From: Pseudoalteromonas spongiae UST010723-006
GTDB lineage: Bacteria; Pseudomonadota; Gammaproteobacteria; Enterobacterales; Alteromonadaceae
NCBI RefSeq assembly: GCF_000238255.3
Contig: NZ_CP011040.1
Coordinates: 434,001-498,000, forward strand
Direction: 5' to 3'
Length of the DNA: 64,000 nt
Shown here piece by piece: positions 24,338 through 33,278 of this stretch (the stretch's first letter is position 1; the number at the start of each line of letters is the position of its first letter). The translations under genes were made by a program, and so were the position numbers. A model generated the notes under the pieces. It had not been told where the DNA came from and did not search any database. It saw only the letters and a list, made by a program, of their open reading frames with translations.

Positions 24338-26461
24338 TTAAAACAGGTAGTTAATACCTAAATTAACCGTAGCGCCTTTGCCTTTCACATTGTAGCCACT
24401 GCCTGTGTAAGACTGAGAGCGAGCAGGGTAGTAATCGTTATTAAGTAAGTTTTCTACACCGCCATATACTTTGAAATCTTGGCTTATTTGGTATGAAGTG
24501 CTCAGGTTAACAACATTGTAGCTACTTACCGGACCATTGGTGCCTGTGTATACGTCACCTACTTTTTCAAAACGGTCACGGCTGCCAACATGCATCATGG
24601 TAAGTGATGCGTGCCAGTCATTTGTGATGGTGACATCGGCATAAGCGGCAAACTTAGGCGGGTTAATCGTACTGCCGTTAAGGTATTCATCGGTATCGGT
24701 GTTTTTACCTTCTAACCAGCTGTAGTTAACACCGAGTGTCAGGGTATCGCTTGGTTTTGCTTCAAGTGCGGCTTCAAAACCGTAGATTTCTTGTGGCGAG
24801 CGCACGCTTTCGTATTTGCCTGTTGCTGCATCTTCTACAAGGCTGGTACCGATATTTGATTTACTGATGAAAGTGGCAAACTGATAGTTGAAAATGCCGT
24901 AGTAGCCGTCAAAACCAATTTCATAGTTTTTAATGATTGACGCATCTGTATCAATTTTATTGATGCTTGGTGCAGATGCGGTGCGTAAGGTACGTCCTAA
25001 ATCTGTCACATCAAAGCCTTCAGAATAACTTACAAATGGCATAAAGGTGTCAAACGCGTTGTAACGTAAACCAAGGTTGTAGGTTGTTGCGCTGTATTCA
25101 ATATCGCCGCCAGCGACATTGACTACGTCACTACAAGTTTTGCGACACACCATAAGAGTTTGAAAGTCATTCACCGATACATCGATTTCTTCATGGCGAA
25201 GACCTGCCTTTACTACCCAATCATCATTAATTACGAACTTTGATTGTAAATAAAGCGCGGCGTTATCCATGTCCATTTCAGGCGTCCAATCACGACCATC
25301 TACCATGGTTTGCGCTGTCACATCGTTGAGTAAATCAATACCGTAAGTGAAGCTGGCCGCAGTGTTATCAAAATCAACTGTAGTATTAAAGTTTGCACGA
25401 ATACCGGTTTTTTCAGACTCAATCATAGACTGACCGCCCGCTAAACCTAGCTCAGGATCACGGAATTTAGTGCTGTAGAAAAACACATTTTCAAGTTTCT
25501 GCCAGTAAACATCACCGGTAAACAAGGTATCGGTAAAGATTTCAGCGTGCTCGTATTGTAACTTTAAGTTGTGGTTGCCACGCGGCCCTTGCGGATCGCC
25601 CGGCGCTTTGATTCCGCTGGTGTTTTTCTCAGCGTAGCTTTTTTCGCCGTCGTTAACGGTTTTGTTGATGCTGATATAGTCGGTTTCTTGCTGACCTTCA
25701 AAATAGTTGTAAGTAAGCGACAGCGCACTTTGGTCGGTTAGGTCGTAGCCGATTTTAGTAAATGCATTTTTTGATTCAAAGCCAGACATACCATAAAGTA
25801 AACCAAGCGGGTCGCCGTCGGCGTCTTTAATAATGCCGTTATCTTCATAAGCGACATTGGCAACAAAACTTAACTTATCGTTACGACCATCCAGTGTTAC
25901 ATCGGCACGTTTGCCTAAGCTGTCGTCGAAGTCGGTTGCTGAAAAATTAGTCGCAAGATTAAGTTTACCGTTAAAGCCGTCTTTGCTGTCGGCATTTTTA
26001 GTAATGTAGTTGATGATACCGCCCGCAGCACCGTTACCATAAATTGAGGTAGCACCTTTAATCACTTCAACGCGTTCAATAACACTAGGATCAAGAGAGC
26101 GAATTGCTAAACGACCATTTCTAAGGGGAGTAGATTGCGGTAAACCATCAATTAATACAAGCGCACTACGGCCACGTAAGTTTTGACCTGAACTACTGTT
26201 AGTGCCCGTGTTTGGCCCCATACCTGGTACCTGAATGGCTAAAATGCTTTGCAATTCATTGGTTACTTCCATGTTTCTTAGTAGTGCTTGCTGATCAACG
26301 ATCACTACCGATGCTGTTACTTCATCTAAACGTTCTTCAACACGGCTGCCCGTTACGATAATGCGTTCCATATCTTTGGCTTGCTGCTCGGCGTTGGGTG
26401 CGTCGGCAAATACGGCACTAGAAACAAAGAGTGCGGTTAGGCTGAGGGAGGTTTTTAACAT
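24338..26461 (-). CDS. TonB-dependent siderophore-type receptor
   Basis: The 707-residue protein has a signal peptide (about 1-19), a TonB box region (MERIIVTGS), a plug domain (about 45-150, with LVLIDGLPQS, ERVEVIKGATSIYGNGAAGGIINYIT) and a 22-strand beta-barrel ending in the terminal Phe motif NYLF. A Cys pair in an outer loop (CRKTC) may be a disulfide. The sequence is close to aerobactin/hydroxamate siderophore receptors. It imports a ferric complex through the outer membrane. A 12/14 match to the Fur consensus is 43 bases upstream of its ATG. Confidence 0.88.
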   Translation of the reverse strand: MLKTSLSLTALFVSSAVFADAPNAEQQAKDMERIIVTGSRVEERLDEVTASVVIVDQQALLRNMEVTNELQSILAIQVPGMGPNTGTNSSSGQNLRGRSALVLIDGLPQSTPLRNGRLAIRSLDPSVIERVEVIKGATSIYGNGAAGGIINYITKNADSKDGFNGKLNLATNFSATDFDDSLGKRADVTLDGRNDKLSFVANVAYEDNGIIKDADGDPLGLLYGMSGFESKNAFTKIGYDLTDQSALSLTYNYFEGQQETDYISINKTVNDGEKSYAEKNTSGIKAPGDPQGPRGNHNLKLQYEHAEIFTDTLFTGDVYWQKLENVFFYSTKFRDPELGLAGGQSMIESEKTGIRANFNTTVDFDNTAASFTYGIDLLNDVTAQTMVDGRDWTPEMDMDNAALYLQSKFVINDDWVVKAGLRHEEIDVSVNDFQTLMVCRKTCSDVVNVAGGDIEYSATTYNLGLRYNAFDTFMPFVSYSEGFDVTDLGRTLRTASAPSINKIDTDASIIKNYEIGFDGYYGIFNYQFATFISKSNIGTSLVEDAATGKYESVRSPQEIYGFEAALEAKPSDTLTLGVNYSWLEGKNTDTDEYLNGSTINPPKFAAYADVTITNDWHASLTMMHVGSRDRFEKVGDVYTGTNGPVSSYNVVNLSTSYQISQDFKVYGGVENLLNNDYYPARSQSYTGSGYNVKGKGATVNLGINYLF

Positions 26462-26503
26462 GGTTTATCCGATACTTGAGTAAAAAATTAGTGCGGATGT
26501 TAA

Positions 26504-26518
26504 TGATATTAATTATTA
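26504..26518 (-). promoter_or_regulatory. Strong Fur box upstream of TonB receptor
   Basis: TGATATT-A-ATTATTA matches 12 of 14 fixed Fur 7-1-7 positions. A longer inverted repeat with 11-bp perfect arms and a 6-base spacer (26507-26517 / 26524-26534) overlaps it, so a second Fur dimer or another regulator may bind adjacent. The gene starts at 26461. Confidence 0.65.
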
Positions 26519-26700
26519 ATTGCAATAATTAATAGGTCTGTTGAGTTTTATTTATTGACTATTTTAATTATATGTATCAAAGAGCTAGTTACAGTTTTAA
26601 TGAATGACTCGCCCAGAGAAGCAGTGTATTACTTGTTCTGGTACGTATTAACTAGATTGTAATTGCGGGACCTTGATTCGAGTTGATAACAAGACATAAT

Positions 26701-27825
26701 TTAAGTTAGTGAGTGTTTACTTGGGGTTTTAGTTGCGTCTAATAATCTAGAAAACTCATTACTCGAGCCGAGCAGTGATTTTTTAATATCGCGCCATTCA
26801 TGGCGATGATGACCAAATTGGTCTTGCCATAAGGCAATCGTTGGTTGATCTGGTTTAAACACAGTGCAGCCTCGCTTTATAAACTCCTGTTCACAGTTTG
26901 ATTCGATATGACTGACATTACTTAGCTGAGATAAAAAAGTTTTTTCAGCAGCATCGTTTACTGCTAAACGCAGCGTTCGCGGTAAGGTGTTAAGCCATTT
27001 TTGACTGACTACGTTGACCCAGGTATCAGGCACAGAATTAAGCTGCGTAATGGTGGCGATTTCGTCACGTAAATTATTAGGACCTGCATACAGGCCAACT
27101 ATACCGGGGTCGAGCACGTGAAACTTGCCTACGCGTGCCATTGCTGCCACGTTTGCCCAATTAACTTCAACAATATGCGCATCGGTCATGCTATAAAAGT
27201 GTTTAAGCACCTTACTTGCAGGTATGCGCAGGACTTTATTTTTAAGGTCGGTAGGGACCTTAATAACTGTGTTTGTGCGTTTTGTGGTACTGAGTGTGCG
27301 CCCGCCTGTAATGTAGTGATATAAAATAGCCAATTTGCCTTGCTTTGCTATTTTTTCAATGACGTTTTGCTGCCAGTAGGGCGAGCTGATGAGGTTTAGC
27401 AAGGCTTGATCGTCACCTGCCCAAAACGGAATGTTTAAGATATCTAGAAGTGGTAACGCACGCGATAAATTAGCAACCGAAATAAGTGCTGCATCAATGC
27501 GTCCCCGCGATACCGCAGCCATAAGGTCGGTACCAATGCCCATTGCCCCTTGTCCTTGAATATCAACATATATCTTGCCTTGTGACAGGGATTGAATATT
27601 GCGTTTAAACTCGATATGTAAATGTGGAACGAATGAGGCATCTGAGGTGTGATAGGGCGATGCGAATACTAAGGTATGTTCACTACGCTGTTTAATTTCG
27701 TTGTCTTGTGCCAAATCATCGGCATTTGGTAGGGTTGTTGCTGCGTTTAAATAGCCAACCTGAAAAAGCGAGCTTGCAACAAGCGCGCTCGACGATTTGA
27801 TAAAATAACGACGTGATATTGGCAT
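26701..27825 (-). CDS. Tat-exported TRAP-type (DctP) solute-binding protein
   Basis: The 374-residue protein starts with a twin-arginine signal (SRRYFIKSSSALVASS) and has the DctP fold: TDLMAAVSRGRIDAALISVANLSR, the hinge region around GGRTLSTTK, and a second lobe with DTWVNVVSQKWLNTLP. Such proteins bind carboxylates or other small acids for TRAP transporters. No DctQ or DctM membrane genes are in the window, so it may act with a distant transporter or as a sensor-type binding protein. It does not share an operon with the TonB receptor 240 bases downstream. Confidence 0.82.
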   Translation of the reverse strand: MPISRRYFIKSSSALVASSLFQVGYLNAATTLPNADDLAQDNEIKQRSEHTLVFASPYHTSDASFVPHLHIEFKRNIQSLSQGKIYVDIQGQGAMGIGTDLMAAVSRGRIDAALISVANLSRALPLLDILNIPFWAGDDQALLNLISSPYWQQNVIEKIAKQGKLAILYHYITGGRTLSTTKRTNTVIKVPTDLKNKVLRIPASKVLKHFYSMTDAHIVEVNWANVAAMARVGKFHVLDPGIVGLYAGPNNLRDEIATITQLNSVPDTWVNVVSQKWLNTLPRTLRLAVNDAAEKTFLSQLSNVSHIESNCEQEFIKRGCTVFKPDQPTIALWQDQFGHHRHEWRDIKKSLLGSSNEFSRLLDATKTPSKHSLT

Positions 27826-27883
27826 ATTTTAAGTTTAGCCAAATTCAGAATGCTTTCAATGCGCGCTAGGGCTGTTTTCTTTG

Positions 27884-28054
27884 CTAGTCAGATACATCTT
27901 TAATCGTAAAAGACTCAAAAATCTCCTCTTCTTGCTCTAGTTTTTCTGCCCACGCGGTTACGCCGTCAAGTGATAGATTAGGTCCTGCCACATAACGTTG
28001 CACGCTGTCATCTTCACTGATTGCAAATTCAATTAGGTATCGTTTAGTTGTCAT
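27884..28054 (-). CDS. Small hypothetical protein, 56 aa
   Basis: A short frame begins ATG 28054 (a second ATG directly upstream at 28057), with a GGTGG ribosome site, and ends at 27884. It encodes MTTKRYLIEFAISEDD followed by a charged soluble sequence with DGVTAWAEKLEQEEEIF. Codon use and lack of low complexity suggest a real gene. It lies upstream of the TRAP binding protein on the same strand with a 58-base gap. No family is recognised. Confidence 0.55.
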   Translation of the reverse strand: MTTKRYLIEFAISEDDSVQRYVAGPNLSLDGVTAWAEKLEQEEEIFESFTIKDVSD

Positions 28055-28373
28055 CATATTGCCACCGATGAATTACATCCTCATCTTTTGGTTTACCCGT
28101 TTTTGATTACAAATTAATGACACAGTTTGAAGAAATTTTAAACAACTATTTTTACCTCTTGTTTACATTTGTTATCGAAACTGCAAACCCCTTGCTCTGT
28201 ATGGCTTACAGCTGGCTCATTCGAGATTTAAATAGAGTTTTGGCTCTAAATGTAAGGAAATTGTAAAAACAATGCTTTAAAGTAGCGCGGCAATAATTTC
28301 AAAAAATTGCACAGGAAGCAGTATACAAAGGATGGTATTGATTTGAATTTTTAATAAAAACAAATGGATAACC
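28055..28373 (+). other. Promoter region of the secreted endonuclease
   Basis: About 320 bases without a gene on either strand. It is AT-rich and should contain the promoters of the small gene and the nuclease. I see no terminator or clear operator. Confidence 0.5.
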
Positions 28374-30143
28374 ATGAATCTCTCACGCTTAAAAATCGTA
28401 ACGCCAATCATTGTTGCAAGTTGTGCAACGCAATCGCTGGCAGCAGCACCTGAAAATTACTATCAGTCGGCTGATCAATCTTCGCCAACTAAACTAAAAC
28501 AAACCCTACATAACATCATTAAAGGGCATACTAAAATTCCGTATACTTCATCAAGCACCGACACTTGGGATGTACTGGAAATTGCGGATCAAGATCCGGC
28601 AAATAGTAATAACGTGATTGATGTGTATAAAAACGCGAGCTATGCAAAAGTTGGCGGCGGCAACACTCAGTATAATCGCGAGCACAGTTGGCCAAAATCG
28701 TACGGCTTTCCAAGTGACGGCAGCAATAATTACCCTTACACAGATTTGCACCATTTGTTTATTGCTGATAGCAGTTATAACTCAAGCCGCAGTAATAAAC
28801 CGTATGCAACGTGCAGCGATGCAGCGTGCATGGTAAAAGCAACGGAGCTTAACAATAATCGCGGCGGTGGCTCAGATGATATTAACTTAACGCTGGGTTC
28901 GGGTGCGACGGGAGCATGGCAAACGTGGCCTGCACGCCGTGGTGATGTAGCGCGTGCACTTATGTACTTAGCAGTGCGTTATGAAGGTGGTAGTCACTCA
29001 GTCACAGGGGTGTTAGAACCTGATCTTATTCTGACCGATGATCGCATGTTAATTGAGGGCTCAAAAACAGGTGGCAATGAAGCGATTGCTTATATGGGAC
29101 TAAAATCAACTTTGCTGGCATGGCATAAAGCCGATCCCGTAGACAGTTTTGAAACGCGCCGAAACGACGCAATCTTTGAGCATCAAGGCAATCGTAATCC
29201 ATTTATTGACCACCCAGAATTTGTTGCATGTGTATTTGAAAGCAACTGTTCAGGTGAAGGCCCTGATACTGGCACACCGACCACACAAAGTGACAGCACG
29301 CCTTGGATTAACGAGCTTCATTATGACAATGACGGCACCGACGTAAACGAAGGTGTTGAAATTGCAGGTGCAGCGGGCATTGATTTGAGCGGTTGGTCGC
29401 TGGTGGCATACAATGGCAATGGCGGCAGCGCATATAAAACCGTAAGTTTATCGGGCGTACTTGCAGATCAGCAGGGTGGTTTCGGGACGCAATTTTTTGC
29501 GATTGCAGGTTTGCAAAATGGCGCGGCTGATGGCATAGCATTGATAAATTCGAAAAACGAAGTGGTGCAATTTTTAAGTTATGAAGGCAAGCTAACTGCA
29601 ACTGATGGCCCTGCAAAAGGGTTAACATCAACCGACATTGGCATTGCACAAAGCACAAGTACTCTTGTTGGAACATCATTACAACTTAAAGGTACAGGCA
29701 AAGTGTATAGTGACTTTAGTTGGCACTTGGCATCGGCTACATCAAATCAAGTAAATTCAGGTCAAACATTTGAAGGTGGTAGCACAACACCAACTGAGCC
29801 TGCGCAGTCAGTATTTACCAATACGACAGCAACGGCAATTCCAGATAACGCGTCAGTAACATCAAACTTAGCGATAACGCGTTTTGGCAGTGCCAACACT
29901 ATTACGGTTGATGTAGATATAACGCATACCTATCGTGGTGATATTAGTTTGGTGTTAATCGCTCCCGACGGCAGCGAGTTTACGCTTAAAAGTAAAAATG
30001 GCTCAGACTCTGCTAATGACGTAAAAGCGCAATACGCAGTAACAACCTCATCGGTTGCAAACGGCGAGTGGCAGCTACGGGTAGAAGACAACTATCGTAA
30101 AGATACGGGCACGCTAAACAGTTGGTCTATTACCTTTAACTAA
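28374..30143 (+). CDS. Secreted EndA-type endonuclease with lamin-tail-like and P domains
   Basis: The 589-residue protein has a Sec signal peptide (about 1-24) and an EndA/endonuclease I domain (about 30-300), with the His-Me finger motif NREHSWPKS, TDLHHLFIAD and a metal-bound helix. A middle domain (about 310-470) has the lamin-tail pattern WINELHYDNDGTDVNEGVEIA. The C-terminal P domain (about 485-589) resembles that of the protease at 1117, ending GTLNSWSITFN. It degrades extracellular nucleic acids, likely for phosphate or biofilm release. A terminator follows. Confidence 0.9.
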   Translation: MNLSRLKIVTPIIVASCATQSLAAAPENYYQSADQSSPTKLKQTLHNIIKGHTKIPYTSSSTDTWDVLEIADQDPANSNNVIDVYKNASYAKVGGGNTQYNREHSWPKSYGFPSDGSNNYPYTDLHHLFIADSSYNSSRSNKPYATCSDAACMVKATELNNNRGGGSDDINLTLGSGATGAWQTWPARRGDVARALMYLAVRYEGGSHSVTGVLEPDLILTDDRMLIEGSKTGGNEAIAYMGLKSTLLAWHKADPVDSFETRRNDAIFEHQGNRNPFIDHPEFVACVFESNCSGEGPDTGTPTTQSDSTPWINELHYDNDGTDVNEGVEIAGAAGIDLSGWSLVAYNGNGGSAYKTVSLSGVLADQQGGFGTQFFAIAGLQNGAADGIALINSKNEVVQFLSYEGKLTATDGPAKGLTSTDIGIAQSTSTLVGTSLQLKGTGKVYSDFSWHLASATSNQVNSGQTFEGGSTTPTEPAQSVFTNTTATAIPDNASVTSNLAITRFGSANTITVDVDITHTYRGDISLVLIAPDGSEFTLKSKNGSDSANDVKAQYAVTTSSVANGEWQLRVEDNYRKDTGTLNSWSITFN

Positions 30144-30176
30144 CGGTACTTATAGTTAGGTAAATCAAAATTTTAG

Positions 30177-30210
30177 AAAAAAGCGCCAATGACATCTGGC
30201 GCTTTTTTTG
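30177..30210 (+). terminator. Intrinsic terminator of the endonuclease gene
   Basis: AAAAAAGCGCCA (30177-30188) and TGGCGCTTTTTT (30197-30208), 12-bp perfect stem, 8-base loop, extra T residues. Confidence 0.88.
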
Positions 30211-30217
30211 TATTAAC

Positions 30218-30415
30218 TTAATGCATAAGTTTGGTATTTGCGTCACTAATCATGTTATTCAAAAAATCGACCACAGTATAATCAGTACCGCCATTTTTTT
30301 TATACAGCGTTAGCGCGTGTGAAAACCCCTCTGTTGCTTTTAAGTATTGCCCTGTTCGCATATAAGCGAAGGCTAAAATCTTTTGGCGAAGCCGAATAGC
30401 GGTAAGTATTAGCAA
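30218..30415 (-). pseudogene. Possible TPR-protein remnant
   Basis: A 65-codon frame starting at an uncertain TTG encodes one TPR-like unit (AFAYMRTGQYLKATEGFSHALTLYKK) and a short tail. No full TPR array precedes it, and its N-terminus lacks a good ribosome site, so it may be the end of a decayed gene. A genuine small gene cannot be excluded. Confidence 0.35.
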
Positions 30416-30439
30416 ACTTAGTTTAATTAACTTTTATTT

Positions 30440-30727
30440 TTATTCGTAAAGCTTATCTGTTGCTTGTTTGAGTCCAGAGTGCGGTAAAAACTGATCTGTG
30501 ATGGTCAAAATGGAGTGAAGATTATTTTTTAGTTTATCAAGTTCGATACTTCCTGGCTTCATAGCTGTTTGTAATAAATGAATAGCCATATCTGCTAACA
30601 GAATACGCTGCTTTTCTAGCCACTCTTCATCTCCCTTGGTAGCGGAGTTATTGAGGTAACTATCTTCTACCAAACTATGTAATTGCCAACTTGTTTTTAT
30701 TAGCTTATTTCTTTCAATATCATTCAC
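30440..30727 (-). CDS. Hypothetical small helical protein
   Basis: The 95-residue protein is soluble, helical and acidic, with WQLHSLVEDSYLNN, EEWLEKQRILLADMAIHLLQTA and a C-terminal TDQFLPHSGLKQATDKLYE. An ATG follows a GGGATAA site. I recognise no family. It lies upstream of the possible TPR remnant in the same direction (24-base gap), so both may be parts of one decayed region or a two-gene unit. Confidence 0.5.
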   Translation of the reverse strand: MNDIERNKLIKTSWQLHSLVEDSYLNNSATKGDEEWLEKQRILLADMAIHLLQTAMKPGSIELDKLKNNLHSILTITDQFLPHSGLKQATDKLYE

Positions 30728-31232
30728 TGTTTATCCCTCAAACATATAAAAGTGCACAAATCAGGCTTTACAAAGTTGCTTAGCTTGTACAATACGAAAA
30801 AGCAAAATAACAAAATCTTAATCTATTGAAAAATTAATTAAGTTATAAGAAATAAATTGAATGTATGTGAACGAGCGATATTTGCTCATTGTGATTAGAT
30901 ATAAAATAAGTGCTGAAAAGTAGTTTTCAAATATCCGTTCGAAAGGGTCTCCTGTTACAACACTGATAAAAAGAAATTTAGAATAGTTACACAGAACGTC
31001 ATTCCACATAAGTAACTCTCATCTTTACACGTATCTCAAGTACAATTCTATGTTGTATCTAAGGTTTGCACGTTGAGTTTAATGTGTATGCCTAAATAAA
31101 ACCTTAATGGGTTCGCTAAGCATGTAACGTAATCAAACCGACTTCTTTTATTAATTATTCAGTAACTTATTTTTCATATTAACGCGACACCATAGGGCGC
31201 GAATTTAATTACCGTCACTTATGGAAAATAAA
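30728..31232. other. Gene-poor AT-rich region
   Basis: About 500 bases without a gene I can support. A 63-codon minus-strand frame (30818-31009) is low in coding character and lacks a ribosome site. The right part must hold the promoter of the PhoX-like gene; I see no convincing Pho box. Confidence 0.45.
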
Positions 31233-33059
31233 ATGGAACATAAAAAAATAAAAATGAGCGCACTTGCGCTGTCAGTATTACTCGCGCTAACGGCTTGTTC
31301 AGATGGCGATGATGGCGCACAAGGCTCAACAGGGGCAGCAGGCCAAAATGGTACTGATGGTTTAGATGGCACAAATGGTAGCGATGGTTCAGCTGGTAAA
31401 CTAACGCGCCTAGCAACAGTGCCAACAGGCGCAGAAGTGACGGGTATCTTTTTATCACAAGAAGGTGATTTATTTTTCAACGCCCAGCACCCATCAGACA
31501 GCAATACTGTAACGAATGCTGCAGGTAAAACATTCCACACAGGTACTGTGGGTGTACTTGCTGGTGTTAATTTTAATAACCTACCTGAAACACTGATTGA
31601 TTCACCAGTACCGGTGAGCGATGCAGAGCGTCAAACAGTTATGAGTGCGTATGGTCAGTATCAAGTGCTAGGTCAAACTGGTGATACTTATGAAGGTAAA
31701 TTACCAAAAGGACTGGGTCATATTTATTCAATGGTGGGAGATGAGCTTATTCTTGAAAACGATATGCCCGACTTTAACGGCTTTATTCAAACGGGCGCAG
31801 GTAAAGGTTACCTATTCACTAACTGGGAAATGTACCCAGGTGGGATGAGCCGTATGGCGCTTGAAAAAGATAATCAAGGCAGCTGGACAGTTACTGATGC
31901 CATGATGCTTGATTTTGATGGTGTAAAAGGCACAGCGGCAAACTGTTTTGGTTCAGTAACGCCATGGAATACACCGCTCACATCTGAAGAATGGATCGTA
32001 AACTCTAAAGTAGATACTACTACTCACCCAGATTGGAACAACCCTGCAGTAATGAACACAGATATCATTGGTTACATGTGGCAACTTACAGCACCGGATG
32101 CGCCAAACCCGTATCGCTATGGTTATATTGCAGAAGTACAAAACCCAACATCAAATGAACCAATGGTAGTTAAGCACTACGCATTGGGTCGTTTTGAGCA
32201 TGAAAATGCAACGGTAATGCCAGATGGTAAAACTGTGTATCTATCGCAAGATGATACCGGTGGTGTGTTGTTTAAATTTGTTGCCGATACGCCAGAAGAT
32301 TTAAGTGCAGGTACGCTTTACGGTGCCAAATTAACCCAAGATGTTGGTCAGAATGACCCAGCGACAACGGGTTTTGATGTTGCTTGGGTTGAACTTGGCC
32401 ACGGCGACAACACAATGATTGAAGCATGGATTGCTGATTTTGACGGTATTGGTACCGATCAATATGTTGAGGGCGAGTCAAACTACATGACCATGGCTGA
32501 CGTGGAAGCGTGGGCAAATGGCGCGGCAACTTACCCAACGGTTGCCAATGGCGGCGGTAAAGTGACTGCGGGTGAGCCGATGGATAACCGAGCGGTATTC
32601 CTAGAGTCACGTCAAGCAGCACGTTTAAAAGGGGCAACAGCAGAGTGGCGTAAGCTAGAAGGTATTTCAATAAATACCAAGCGTGCACAAGAAGCAATTG
32701 AAGGCGTAAATACCATTGATGGTGAAGATGTACGTGATGCGTACGTGTACCTTGCAATTGCCGATTTAGATAACACGCTAATTGATAACGAAGGCGATAT
32801 TCAGCTATCAAGCCGCGTTAAAGATTGTGGTGGTGTTTATCGTGCAAAACTAGAAGAAGGTTATAACATCAGCCGCATCGAACCATTAGTAATGGGTTCA
32901 ACCTACCGCAGCAGCTTATCAGGAGCAGCACGTTGTGATGTTGACCAACTTTCACAGCCTGACAACGTAATCGTTATGGACGACGGCCGTATCATCATTG
33001 GTGAAGACGGTTTCCAAGAAAACAATACGCTTTGGCTTTATGAGCCTGTGAAAAAGTAA
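31233..33059 (+). CDS. PhoX-like (DUF839) lipoprotein with collagen-like linker
   Basis: A lipoprotein signal (LTAC lipobox) is followed by a low-complexity collagen-like Gly-x-y stretch (about residues 22-54: DGDDGAQG, STGAAGQNG, TDGLDGTNG) and a DUF839/PhoX domain of about 540 residues. Motifs include NCFGSVTPWNTPLTSEEW, ALGRFEHENATV, and FEDG-like IIGEDGF near the end. PhoX is a calcium-iron alkaline phosphatase exported by Tat in other bacteria; this one looks lipid-anchored with a flexible spacer. ATG 31233 has GGAAA upstream and is preferred to ATG 31221. Whether it has phosphatase activity is not certain. Confidence 0.82.
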   Translation: MEHKKIKMSALALSVLLALTACSDGDDGAQGSTGAAGQNGTDGLDGTNGSDGSAGKLTRLATVPTGAEVTGIFLSQEGDLFFNAQHPSDSNTVTNAAGKTFHTGTVGVLAGVNFNNLPETLIDSPVPVSDAERQTVMSAYGQYQVLGQTGDTYEGKLPKGLGHIYSMVGDELILENDMPDFNGFIQTGAGKGYLFTNWEMYPGGMSRMALEKDNQGSWTVTDAMMLDFDGVKGTAANCFGSVTPWNTPLTSEEWIVNSKVDTTTHPDWNNPAVMNTDIIGYMWQLTAPDAPNPYRYGYIAEVQNPTSNEPMVVKHYALGRFEHENATVMPDGKTVYLSQDDTGGVLFKFVADTPEDLSAGTLYGAKLTQDVGQNDPATTGFDVAWVELGHGDNTMIEAWIADFDGIGTDQYVEGESNYMTMADVEAWANGAATYPTVANGGGKVTAGEPMDNRAVFLESRQAARLKGATAEWRKLEGISINTKRAQEAIEGVNTIDGEDVRDAYVYLAIADLDNTLIDNEGDIQLSSRVKDCGGVYRAKLEEGYNISRIEPLVMGSTYRSSLSGAARCDVDQLSQPDNVIVMDDGRIIIGEDGFQENNTLWLYEPVKK

Positions 33060-33086
33060 GCAATTGTTTTTAAGAGAAGTGAATAA

Positions 33087-33246
33087 TACCAGTTTACTTA
33101 AGTAGCGGATCATCCTAGCGGACTAAATATCATGCTAACTGCGTTAGAATTTATCAATGTAGAACAACTACATAAGAAAAATTCTGCCTTGTTATCATTT
33201 CATTTATCCAGTTCGACTCTTGATCACATACTTAACAGAATTGGTA
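33087..33246. mobile_element. MITE-like repeat, about 160 bp
   Basis: The left end TACCAGTTTACTTAAGTA (33087-33104) and right end TACTTAACAGAATTGGTA (33229-33246) are imperfect terminal inverted repeats (14 of 18), and the similarity extends inward to a shared GATCA (33107-33112 region and 33221-33226 region). Inside is a short sequence without a full gene. It is placed between the PhoX-like and dihaem genes, where it fuses with an open frame; the real start of the downstream gene is after it. Confidence 0.6.
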
Positions 33247-33278
33247 TAAGCACTTCTCATTTAGTTGGAAGAATGAGT

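Noticed and set aside
30818..31009. 63-codon minus-strand frame
   Set aside because: AT-driven composition, no ribosome site, no recognisable domain.
31081..31232. Possible Pho box before the PhoX-like gene
   Set aside because: Only loose resemblance to CTGTCAT-type repeats; no pair with the correct 11-bp spacing.
33132..33278. 49-residue N-terminal extension of the dihaem protein
   Set aside because: It is inside the MITE-like repeat; the real signal peptide and ribosome site define the start at 33279.
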